A DNA stretch of 40,374 bases. Origin: Geoalkalibacter ferrihydriticus DSM 17813. Lineage in GTDB: Bacteria; Desulfobacterota; Desulfuromonadia; Desulfuromonadales; Geoalkalibacteraceae. A program made the translations under genes and the position numbers. Positions 31,601 to 40,100 of the stretch are shown piece by piece (position 1 is the first letter of the stretch; each line of letters starts with the position of its first letter). The stretch spans positions 952,395-992,768 of the forward strand of contig NZ_JWJD01000001.1 of the NCBI RefSeq assembly GCF_000820505.1. The letters are read 5' to 3'. A model generated the notes under the pieces. The model ran no database searches and was not told the DNA's origin. It was given only the letters and a program-made list of their open reading frames with translations.

Positions 31601-34600
31601 AGCGACAAGCTGAGCTACCAGAATCTGGCCTGCGCCTCCTGCCACCCCGATCCGGGCGGCAGCAACGCCTCGGGCGGCCCGCATTCGAGCCCCGTGACCG
31701 GGCGCGCCGACACCACCGCCGACGTGCATGGCGATGTGTGGAACAGCACCCAGTTCCGCGACCTGTACGGCAATGTCGATCCCACCGGTTTCTACAACCC
31801 GGTGATCAAGCGCTGCTCCAACATCGCCTGCCACAGCAACGGCGACTTCACCTGGACCTGGTACGAGGACCAGATCGCCCCGAGCAAGATCACCGATCTG
31901 GTCGCCGTCACCGGCAGCGCGGTCGGCACGGTCAACCTCGCCTGGACGCCGCCTTACAACGACGGCGACCTGGGGCCGGAATATCTTGGACCCAAGGGGC
32001 CGGGCGTGTACGGTTACGAGATTCGCTACCGCACCGGCGGTGCGGTGACGGATGCCAACTGGACCTCTTCGACCATCGCTGCCGGGCCGCCCTCGGCCGT
32101 GCGCAACTACGAGGACGACCCGCGCATCCAGACCATGACGGTTTACGGCCTGCAACCCGGCACCACCTATTACTTCGGCGTCAAGGCCTTCGACGAGACC
32201 ATGATCAACCACTCGCCGGTCTCCAACAGCCAGGGCGCCCAGGCGCTGCTGGATAGCTTCGCACCGCGCTTCCAGGGGCTTGAGTCGGCCCAGCCCGCCT
32301 ACATCGACGGCTCCGTGGACCTGCACTGGAGCCCGGCGCGCGACGACACCGGCCCCCTCACCTATCTGGTGTACTGGGTTCCGTCAAGCCAGACCATCGA
32401 CTGGAATAACCCCCAGGCGACCACCACCGCCACCACCTTCCACGTCACCGGACTGCAGAACGGTCTCGATTATCTGTTCGCGGTGCGCGCGCGGGATGCC
32501 TCCCCGGCGCAGAACGTGGATGCCAACACGGTGATCAAGATCGCCATTCCCCAGGTGGCGAACGAGAACGACATCTTCGGTCGCATGTACTACGGTATCG
32601 CCAACAGCGGCACCAATCTCGGGGGAACAACGACCAACCTGAGTTTGGGGTGTGGAAGCTCCCTAAGCTTTACGTCCCACCGTATTTCGTTGATGCGCGC
32701 CTCTGGTTATGTGTGCGGCGATCGAACCCGCAACCGTATTCAAAGCATCAACAGCAGCGGCGATATCGTCACCTGGGTACTCGATACGGCCTATGCCGTG
32801 GATACCAACATTCATGGCGGATCCATGTCGCTGTATCTGCGCAACCGCGAAGACAGCAACACCATCGTCGTGCACTTCGACCTGGGCTACTGGGACAACG
32901 GCTTCCAGCAGTTGGACAGCTATCGCCGTGTCTTGTCGCGCCGCCACCGCGGTAGTGTCAAGGCTTATTTCCCGTCGGTGGACGGAATGGTCTATACGGT
33001 GCCGGCCGGCAAACGTCTGGCCATTCGCCTGCGCAAGGAAGGAACCCGCGAAATGGAGGTCTGGTTCGGCTCCAAACGCGGCGCAAGCCTGCTCACCGTC
33101 TACGAGCAGGAGGAAAACAAGCTGCCGGGCCCCTTCAGCGTCACTTCTCCGGGGGCAACGGTAAGTGGCGATGTGCCTATTACCTGGACGGCGTCCACCG
33201 ACCCCGAAGGCGATCAGATCTTCTACGATGTTTACGGATCCGTGGACGGCGGCGTGACCTGGCCCTATGTCATCGCCCTGGACGTGCCCGGCACCAGCGC
33301 GGTGTGGCGGACAAAGAACGATGGTCTGGCCCTCAACGCGCCCCTCAACAACGTGCGGGTGCGGGTGGGCGCGGGCGACGGGATGCTGCACCGCATCATC
33401 GGCAGCGACCCCGGCGGGTTGGCGGCGGGCACTTTTCATGATCGTCGCTATGCCGTGACCAACACGTTCACAGTGAACAACTCGGTGGATACGACGCCGC
33501 CCGCGGCCATCACCGACCTGGTCGCCGAGCACCGGCCCAAGGCCGGCACCGTGTGGCTCTACTGGCACGCGCCCGGCGACGACGGCAAGGAAGGGCGCGC
33601 CCATCAGTACGACATTCGTTATAAGGAATCGGTGCCTTACAACGCGGCCGATGCCATCAACAGCGAGGCCAAGTGGAGCGCCGCGACCCCCGTGATGGGT
33701 GCGCCGCCCCTGCCGGCCGACCCCGGCCGCAGCCAGGGGTACGAAGTGCTGGGTCTCAACCCCGGCAAGGATTATTTCTTCGCCGTCAGAACCGCCGATA
33801 AGGCGGGCAACTGGTCGGGCCTGTCCAACTCGCCCTCGGCCAAGGGCGGCCTGCGCTGCGGCGTGTGCCACGGCAACCCGCCCGATGACTTCGCCACCAA
33901 GGGCAGCCATGAGATGCACGGCTATACCCAGGTGGATTGCGCCAAGTGCCACGGCGAGCAGTCCCAGCATTATGATCTCAAACACGATGTGGGCAGCATC
34001 CGCCTGGCCTGGAACAATCCCAAGAAGGGCTATTTCAACGCAGCGACCACGCACACAACCCTGAGCGCCAGTCTGGTCGAGTATCACGACGGCGCCCATC
34101 TCATCTATCGCGACAGCACGGGCCCGGGTGGCTTTAACGACCTGAGCATCGAGAAACAGAATGTCGACAGCGGGAGCTGCTTCGGCTTCAACGCCACCGG
34201 CGTCACCGGCTGCCACGGCAGCGGCGCGCCCGTGTGGGGCGAGCGCGACTCAGTGTCCTGCGCGCTGTGCCACGGCGATCCTAACCGCTCCGCAAAAGAC
34301 TATTACGGGCGCGACTGGGAGGATCAGACCACCGACAGCCGTTACGGCGGCAACAAGCCCATCTACAAGGCGGCCCCGCCCATCAACCTGCTGGGTAACA
34401 GCAATGACTTCTCGGTGGGCCAGCATCTGCGCCACCTCAACTTCTCCTATCGCTTCACCGGCGATCAGTGCTCCCTGTGCCATCTGGGTGCCGATCACGC
34501 CGACGGCACGGTGAACGTCATCCTGTCTCCGGCCGCGGGCGACGACGCCCAGTGGATTCCGCCCCAGGGCGGCAACCCCGGCACCTGCATCGGCACTTCG

Positions 34601-36784
34601 CAGATGCGCTGCCACGGCGACAATGCCGATCCGCCGGAATGGCGGCCGCGCGCATCCGAGCCCGACGGGCCCAAGCTCATCACCTGCAACGAATGCCACG
34701 GCCACGAAAGCAACGTATTCTGGCCGGGCGCCACGGTGGCCGCAGCCACGGTAGGGCGCGCCTCCACGGTGAGCGGCAATCAGAACGGCGACGGCATCAA
34801 GACCACCCTCACGGTGTCGAGCACCGCCAACAATCTGCAGGTGGGCGATCGCATCAAAAAGGGCGAGACCTTCTTCAAGATCCTGGTCAAGGATGGTACC
34901 ACCCTGACCCTGCATCAACCCATTCCCGTCGGCGTTAATTTTACCAACGGTGAACTCGTGCGCACCGAGCACATCCCCCACGTCTATGACGGCGGTGTGG
35001 TACGCGACTGCACCTGGTGCCATGTGGAGGGTCATCCCCAGGGCGATGAGACTGCCGAGGGCCGCAATCCCCTGGGCGAGGAGACGGTGTTCATCCCCAA
35101 CTTTCCCATGGTGGGCCTCGATTACAGCTCGGGCGGCATTCACCTGCGCAAGACCATCAACGGGCGCGGCCCCTTCCACACCGAGGCCGAGATCTGCTGG
35201 GGCTGTCATGATGCGCAAGCGACGCGCATTTCCGAGTGGGGTTACGCAGGCGTGGAAAGGGGCAGGAATGTCGGTGCTGCCATCGGCAGTGTCTCCAAAT
35301 CCCTAGGCCAGCCCATCAGCATCACCAGCAACGGACATGGCCTGGTGACAGGAGATCGGATCGTCATTTCCATGCCCACGGGGAGCAGGCAGCTCAACGG
35401 CTGGGCCGGAACCATCACCCGGACCGGCACCAACACCTTTACGCTGCTTGATACGGAAAGCTATTCCATCACCACCTCAACCAGCTCCGGGTCATGGAAA
35501 TTCGCCACCCACTATGACTATGGAATCCTTCATACGAACTCCGGAAGCTGGGGCAACCGCACACCAACCTCCAACTGGGTCACGGGGACCTGGGACAGCC
35601 CCTATTTCCCCTACAAGACCGGCACCGTCAAGTCGACGCACGCCGCCAATCCCGACGTGACCCGCCCCGGTGTCGACGACGTAGCGCAGATCCGTTGCAG
35701 CTATTGTCATGATGTCCATGATATGAACCATGCTCCGGGCGACGTGTACAACGGGCGACCCTACCTGCGCGGCAGTTGGAAAGGCAACCCCTACTTCGAG
35801 GACGGCGCGCCTGGCCGTTTCAAGGGTTTTATGGACCTCTCCACCGATGCCCTCAAGGCTCAGTACTATTTCACGGGCGAACGCGACGACTTCGGCATGG
35901 TGCCGCGCGGCGCCACCACCATGAACAAGATGGGCGGTTACTGGATCGATCAGAACAGCGATTATCCCACCGTCACCTGGACCCTGCAGGATTCCGCTGG
36001 TCTGTGTACCCTGTGCCACGGCACAGACGTCAACAACATGAACAAGTTCGCGGTCGACGAGCAGGGCAACCCTGACAATGCCTGGCTGGGTGTGAATGGA
36101 CATTCCAACGCCGTCATCGGCGGCAGCGGCATTCACCGCGCCAACGTCTACGACCCGGCCGTGCGCAAGGAAGGCAATGCCTTCAACAAGCCGGGCATGG
36201 GCTACCAGGATACGGTCGGCTACCGTGTTGATCGCCCCGAGCGCATGTGGGGATTGCGCAACGAGGATGAGAGCAGTACCTTCATCTCGGATACCCATCG
36301 CACCTCGACCAACAGCGTGGGGGTTTATCCCTATGCCTGGAGTCCGACTGCGCAGAAAAATATCTATGCCTACGAAGAGTTTGCCTGGGGGGTCAGCATG
36401 GAATCCGGGGTGGACGCGGCGGAGCCCATGTATCACCGCTTCAGTTGCTCCAAGTGTCACAACCCCCATGCCTCGCGTTTGCCGCGTCTGATGATCACCA
36501 ACTGTCTGGACGTGAGCCACAACAAGTGGGACGATCTTTATTCGGTCGATGGCGACTGGACCTCGGGGCGCTATGACGGCACCAATATCAACTGGTCGAC
36601 CTCCAACGTCATGCCCTACACCGGCAACGACGTCAGCGGCAAGGCGCGCAACCGCCAGTTCGCCTACGCCACCAGCGCCGTCAACTGCCACCGCTTCGTC
36701 AAGGTGGGCACCACCATCCAGGAGCCGGGTTGGAACCGCGTCACGCCCTGGGAGGAAAATTCGACCTGGTACAACAACAACTAG
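28655..36784 (+). CDS. Giant 2709-residue multihaem c-type cytochrome with FN3-like domains (copy B, complete)
   Basis: The frame opens at 28532, but ATG 28655 is chosen: GGGGG lies upstream, a signal peptide follows (VFSLVFVALGALSAEA-T), and copy C starts at the equivalent point. Haem block 1 (residues about 29-1060) has 24 CXXCH plus CX4CH (30143-30163), CX3CH (30512-30529) and CX4CH (near 31814). It contains the Geobacter-type CxxxxCH...CxxCH module (TCSNLYCHSSGG...TCNACHGN). Residues about 1074-1725 are beta domains: two FN3-like, a domain beginning ENDIFGRMYY, an Ig-like and another FN3. Haem block 2 (1733-2690) adds ten CXXCH, CX10CH (34178-34216), CX7CH (34586-34615) and CLDVSH...AVNCH, and is interrupted by two small beta-barrel inserts. 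Total about 40 haem sites. Presumably an extracellular electron conduit or filament-like cytochrome (inferred); no outer-membrane anchor is seen. Confidence 0.96.
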   Translation: MRWWWRQWVFSLVFVALGALSAEATVVHNFDCKNCHKVGVSFTDLGQGTTNLCLQCHKEGAGSILMLDGTFRSPGGRFAPGDASNAMGSYPAGLNEGDQVSHMWAAKDVNAAAGAQAPSDRRFYGRYNISTGKITCQRCHDPHSRDPQNTKILRLGAGSRDQMCIQCHAPWVVGSEDRGLLTHPTVESYAAVVAAQPEKYRSSAEVEAWPGDIQLLSNGGVGCSSCHGVHFADSRSDTPTAPGQAGTGDGKLLRGDGPQSAGTYPLCQACHTYKAHGSAVEEVGCLVCHSGHSYNNGEVNYFVLRSQAQTLTYGAVGGLRYAALPAFHGGSSTTAAQWAGSPGAADGFCERCHGELTSMPNSARAHIEGENCLDCHNHSGAGMEYSFAANCADCHGFPPSANVAGGPGGYAYVEGGHNYAASSNPKNEDFTPHTSHSGAGSGYGFACNLCHNADDFAATHNQGSFQDIFLGGNSFNSLTTGGGILNPSYNAAGNGTCSNLYCHSSGGKHNPSGKTLSDFTTVNVSWGGGKGAITTCNACHGNDADSMDGRNSSAHLKHLAAGYACNVCHVDTAGSATALQPGARGTTHVNGAVDVAFATGYNLGNALLGAGSFNSGDGSCAVFCHSDGQGNFASPAWGDAASGACGSCHAVAGENLSGSHAVHVDATGANIGCGTCHGAGAHAGSHAGHVDGALTVDGDACNACHGVESPEILLVWGNPASADCITCHTGAQTTVYVDADGRERTASAKSVYFSAGHGASPFDQACSSCHSLDFDSAHMGAADTTRLRVLFGRDFSTDPNGFCRFCHSASTPSHFASSGASEDASSCVACHDPHGQSESSDAMVRTEIGGRQVVGFADRGVRESYFLATPNASGNNQYGICQVCHDAGAVNYFNRTVDAPAHFAGQCLSCHEHDHETTAFTPSGCNGCHGGGNNATPADNFWPDGELRDGYNIADRAGSHFVHVDAIGQALSGLSDGAWAAYSDKLSYQNLACASCHPDPGGSNASGGPHSSPVTGRADTTADVHGDVWNSTQFRDLYGNVDPTGFYNPVIKRCSNIACHSNGDFTWTWYEDQIAPSKITDLVAVTGSAVGTVNLAWTPPYNDGDLGPEYLGPKGPGVYGYEIRYRTGGAVTDANWTSSTIAAGPPSAVRNYEDDPRIQTMTVYGLQPGTTYYFGVKAFDETMINHSPVSNSQGAQALLDSFAPRFQGLESAQPAYIDGSVDLHWSPARDDTGPLTYLVYWVPSSQTIDWNNPQATTTATTFHVTGLQNGLDYLFAVRARDASPAQNVDANTVIKIAIPQVANENDIFGRMYYGIANSGTNLGGTTTNLSLGCGSSLSFTSHRISLMRASGYVCGDRTRNRIQSINSSGDIVTWVLDTAYAVDTNIHGGSMSLYLRNREDSNTIVVHFDLGYWDNGFQQLDSYRRVLSRRHRGSVKAYFPSVDGMVYTVPAGKRLAIRLRKEGTREMEVWFGSKRGASLLTVYEQEENKLPGPFSVTSPGATVSGDVPITWTASTDPEGDQIFYDVYGSVDGGVTWPYVIALDVPGTSAVWRTKNDGLALNAPLNNVRVRVGAGDGMLHRIIGSDPGGLAAGTFHDRRYAVTNTFTVNNSVDTTPPAAITDLVAEHRPKAGTVWLYWHAPGDDGKEGRAHQYDIRYKESVPYNAADAINSEAKWSAATPVMGAPPLPADPGRSQGYEVLGLNPGKDYFFAVRTADKAGNWSGLSNSPSAKGGLRCGVCHGNPPDDFATKGSHEMHGYTQVDCAKCHGEQSQHYDLKHDVGSIRLAWNNPKKGYFNAATTHTTLSASLVEYHDGAHLIYRDSTGPGGFNDLSIEKQNVDSGSCFGFNATGVTGCHGSGAPVWGERDSVSCALCHGDPNRSAKDYYGRDWEDQTTDSRYGGNKPIYKAAPPINLLGNSNDFSVGQHLRHLNFSYRFTGDQCSLCHLGADHADGTVNVILSPAAGDDAQWIPPQGGNPGTCIGTSQMRCHGDNADPPEWRPRASEPDGPKLITCNECHGHESNVFWPGATVAAATVGRASTVSGNQNGDGIKTTLTVSSTANNLQVGDRIKKGETFFKILVKDGTTLTLHQPIPVGVNFTNGELVRTEHIPHVYDGGVVRDCTWCHVEGHPQGDETAEGRNPLGEETVFIPNFPMVGLDYSSGGIHLRKTINGRGPFHTEAEICWGCHDAQATRISEWGYAGVERGRNVGAAIGSVSKSLGQPISITSNGHGLVTGDRIVISMPTGSRQLNGWAGTITRTGTNTFTLLDTESYSITTSTSSGSWKFATHYDYGILHTNSGSWGNRTPTSNWVTGTWDSPYFPYKTGTVKSTHAANPDVTRPGVDDVAQIRCSYCHDVHDMNHAPGDVYNGRPYLRGSWKGNPYFEDGAPGRFKGFMDLSTDALKAQYYFTGERDDFGMVPRGATTMNKMGGYWIDQNSDYPTVTWTLQDSAGLCTLCHGTDVNNMNKFAVDEQGNPDNAWLGVNGHSNAVIGGSGIHRANVYDPAVRKEGNAFNKPGMGYQDTVGYRVDRPERMWGLRNEDESSTFISDTHRTSTNSVGVYPYAWSPTAQKNIYAYEEFAWGVSMESGVDAAEPMYHRFSCSKCHNPHASRLPRLMITNCLDVSHNKWDDLYSVDGDWTSGRYDGTNINWSTSNVMPYTGNDVSGKARNRQFAYATSAVNCHRFVKVGTTIQEPGWNRVTPWEENSTWYNNN

Positions 36785-36890
36785 GGGTGCAACGGATAAG
36801 CCTTTGAAAATCCACATCAAACCAAAAGGGAGCGGCAGCGCAAACGTCCATCCCTGCTGAACTGCCCCCCCCCTGGTTCTTTGACTTGCG

Positions 36891-36932
36891 CAGGCATCCC
36901 GTTCAGATGAATACCCCTGAACGGGATGCCTG
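36891..36932 (+). terminator. Terminator of giant cytochrome B
   Basis: A perfect 16-bp stem (CAGGCATCCCGTTCAG and its complement) with a 10-nt loop, followed by the T-rich GCTTTGCTTCC, lies 107 nt after the stop codon. It separates two giant cytochrome genes. Apart from this and the promoter at 36975-36990, the 384-bp gap to 37168 holds no convincing gene. Confidence 0.75.
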
Positions 36933-36974
36933 GCTTTGCTTCCTCCAGCATCCGCTGACAAAGAATTTCCCGCC

Positions 36975-36990
36975 TGGCCCCGGTCTTGCA
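36975..36990 (+). promoter_or_regulatory. Sigma-54-type -24/-12 promoter candidate for giant cytochrome C
   Basis: TGGCCCCGGTCTTGCA has GG and GC 10 nt apart, TTGCA intact and TGGC intact. The GC lies 180 nt before the ATG at 37169, and ATT-GG-like sequence after it resembles the copy B site. A weaker sigma-70-like TTGCTG-N17-CATAAA (37111-37139) also exists. Confidence 0.5.
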
Positions 36991-37168
36991 TTAGGTTTCA
37001 CAAATGATTTGCCGAAAATAGCATAAGTCGCCGTTTTCCCGGGCCGTTGTGCAGGGAAACAAGATCACAGGTCGATGAAGTGCCGCAAGCATGCCGTGCA
37101 ATGGCTGAACTTGCTGGTGTTTTTACGTGATTTCATAAATTGTAGAACAGTGTTTTGCGAGGTGTGTT

Positions 37169-40100
37169 ATGCAGTGCTGGAAAAAATGGATGTTTTCGTG
37201 TTTTTTTCTAATTGTGACGGCGTTTCCTTCCGGTGCTACGGTCGTCCATAATTTCGACTGCAAGAACTGCCACAAGGTCGGTGTGAGTTTCACCGACCTG
37301 GGTCAGGCTCACACCAATATCTGCCTGCAGTGCCATAAGGACAACCCCAGCTCCTGGACCATGCTCGACGGTTCCAGCAAAACACCCATCGGCCTGTTCG
37401 CGCCGGGCGATGCCAGCAATGCCCTGGGTTCCTATCCCGAAGGCATGACCCCTGGTTCGCAGACCTCGCACATGTGGGCGTCGCCGGATGTCAACAGCGC
37501 GGCCGGTGCCCAGGCACCGAGCGACCGCATGTTTTACGGGCGCTACGGAATTTCCACCGGAAAAGTCACATGCCAGCGCTGCCACGATCCTCACAGCCGT
37601 GACCCGGAAAACACCAAACTTCTGCGCCTGGGAGCCGGCAGCGTCGAGCAGATGTGTGTCGAGTGCCATGTGCCCTGGGTGGTCGGCACACCGGACCGCG
37701 GCCTGCTGTCGCACCCCATCGTGCCGGATTACACGGCGGCGGTGGCGGACAAACAGGACCGCTTCCGCCTGGCTGATGAAGTGGCGGACGCGCCCGGCGA
37801 GGTGAAATTGGTGGATGGCGGGGTGGTGTGCACCTCCTGCCACGGAGTGCATTTTGCCGATTCTCGTTCGGCGACTCCGATTGAGCCCGGCGCGGCGGGC
37901 TATGGGGACGGCAAACTCTTGCGTTCCGACGGGCTGTTGGCCGAGGACGCTTCGGTACTCTGCCAAGCCTGTCATACTTACAAGGCCCACGGCAGTCCCA
38001 CGGAAACGGTGGGTTGCCTGGTGTGTCACAGCGGCCATTCCTACAACGCCGGCGAGATTAATTATTTCGTGCTGCGCAATCAGGCGCAGACGGGGGTTTT
38101 CGGAGAGGTCGGCGGTTTACGCTACACAGCTCTGCCCGACGTGCATGGCGGCACTTCCACCGTCGCCGCCCAGTGGGCAGGCCAGTCCGGCGCGGCGGAT
38201 GGCTTCTGCGAACGCTGCCACGGTGAATTGACCACCATGCCCAACAGTTCGCGTGCCCACATCGAAGGCGAAAATTGCCTCGACTGTCATAGCCATAATG
38301 CTCCCGACATGGCCTATTCTTTCGCCGCCAACTGCACGGATTGTCATGGTTTTCCGCCTGCGGTGAATGTCGCGGGCGGCCCCGACGGTTATGCTTCCGT
38401 CGAAGGTGGACACAATTATGCCGATGACAATTTCTACAAGAACGAAGCTCTCGCCCCGCACACCTCCCATGCCGGCGCGTCCAGCGGCTACGCCTTTGCC
38501 TGCAACCTCTGCCACAACGCCGATGATTTCGCTGCCACGCACAGCCAGGGAACTTTTCAGGATGTGTTTCTCGCGGGCAACACGCTTGATCCCCTGGTCA
38601 CCGGCGGCGGTATCCTGAATCCATCTTATGATCCGGCCGGCAGCGGCACCTGCAGCAATCTCTACTGCCACAGCAGCGGCGGCAAGCACAATTCTTCGGG
38701 CAAAACGCTGAGCGACTTCACCACCCAAAGCGTTTCCTGGGCAAACGGCAAGGGCGCCATCACCACCTGCACCGCCTGTCACGGCAACGATGCGGCGAGC
38801 ATGGACGGGCGAAATTCAAACACGCATCTCAAGCACTTGGCCGCCGGTTACGCCTGCAACGTCTGTCACGTGGAGACTGCGAGCAGTGCCACACAACTCA
38901 CGCCTGGGGCACGCGGCACTACCCACGTCGACGGGGTGGTGGATGTAGTCTTTGACGGCAACTACAACCTCGGCAACGCGCTGCTCGGCGCGGCGACCTA
39001 CAGCAGTGTGGACGGCAGCTGCGCGGTATTCTGCCATTCCGACGGCCAGGGCAACTACGCCACGCCTGAATGGGGCGATGCCGCAAGCGGTGCTTGCGGC
39101 AGTTGTCACGCAACCGATGCTCCAGGTTTGGGCGGCAGCCATGCCGTGCACGTCAATCCCGCAGGCGCCAATATCGGTTGCGCGGCCTGTCACGGCGAAG
39201 GAGCTGATGTGGGCGGCCATTCCGGACACGTCGACGGCGCGCTCACGGTGATGGAGAGCGCCTGCAATAGCTGCCACGGAGTGGAGTCGCCCGAGATCAT
39301 CCTGGTGTGGGGCAGCTCCGAGAGCGCCGATTGCCTGACCTGCCACACCGGCGCACAAACGACCGTGTATGTAGACGCCAGCGGCCAGGAGCGCACAGCC
39401 TCTGCCAAGAGCGTGTATTTTTCCGCCGGGCATGGCGCCATTTCCTTTGGTCAGGTGTGCGGCGATTGCCATAGCGACGCTTTCGATGCCGCGCACATGG
39501 GCGCGACCAGCACCACGCGTCTGCGCACCCTCGATGGCAAGGATTTCAGCAGTGATCCCAGCGGTTTCTGCAGCGCCTGTCACAGCTTTGCGGCTCAGGT
39601 TCACTACGCCACCGGCGGCACAAGCCACGACGCCTCGGCCTGCATCGCCTGCCATGATCCCCACGGTCAGAGCGCGAGCCTTGACGCCATGGTGCGCGCC
39701 GAAATCGATGGCCGCCAGGTGGTGGGTTTTGCCGACCGCAACGAGCGCGCAAGCTACTACCTGGAGTTGCCCAACGACGGCGGTAGCAATCAGTACGGCA
39801 TCTGCCAGGTCTGTCATGAATCAAGCGCGGTCAATTATTTTAATCGCAGTGTCGAAGCGCCGACACACTTTGCGGGTCTGTGCATCAGCTGCCACATGCA
39901 TGACGGCGAAGAGATGGCTTTTGCGCCCACCGGCTGCAACGGTTGCCACGGCGGCGGCAACAACGAGCCGCCTACGGATAACTTCTGGCCCGACGGGCAG
40001 TTGCGTGACGGCTACACCATCGCCGATCGCGGGGGGGCGCACCTCACTCATGTCAATGCCATCGGCCAGGCGCTGTCCGGACTGGACGACGGTGCCTGGG

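Noticed and set aside
37001-37168. A c-di-GMP or cGAMP (GEMM) riboswitch in the leaders of cytochromes B and C
   Set aside because: Leaders are long and a TGCAGGG-like segment occurs in both, but I could not find the conserved GACGCAAAGC-type core. A covariance-model search (RF01051) on 28486-28654 and 37001-37168 would settle it.
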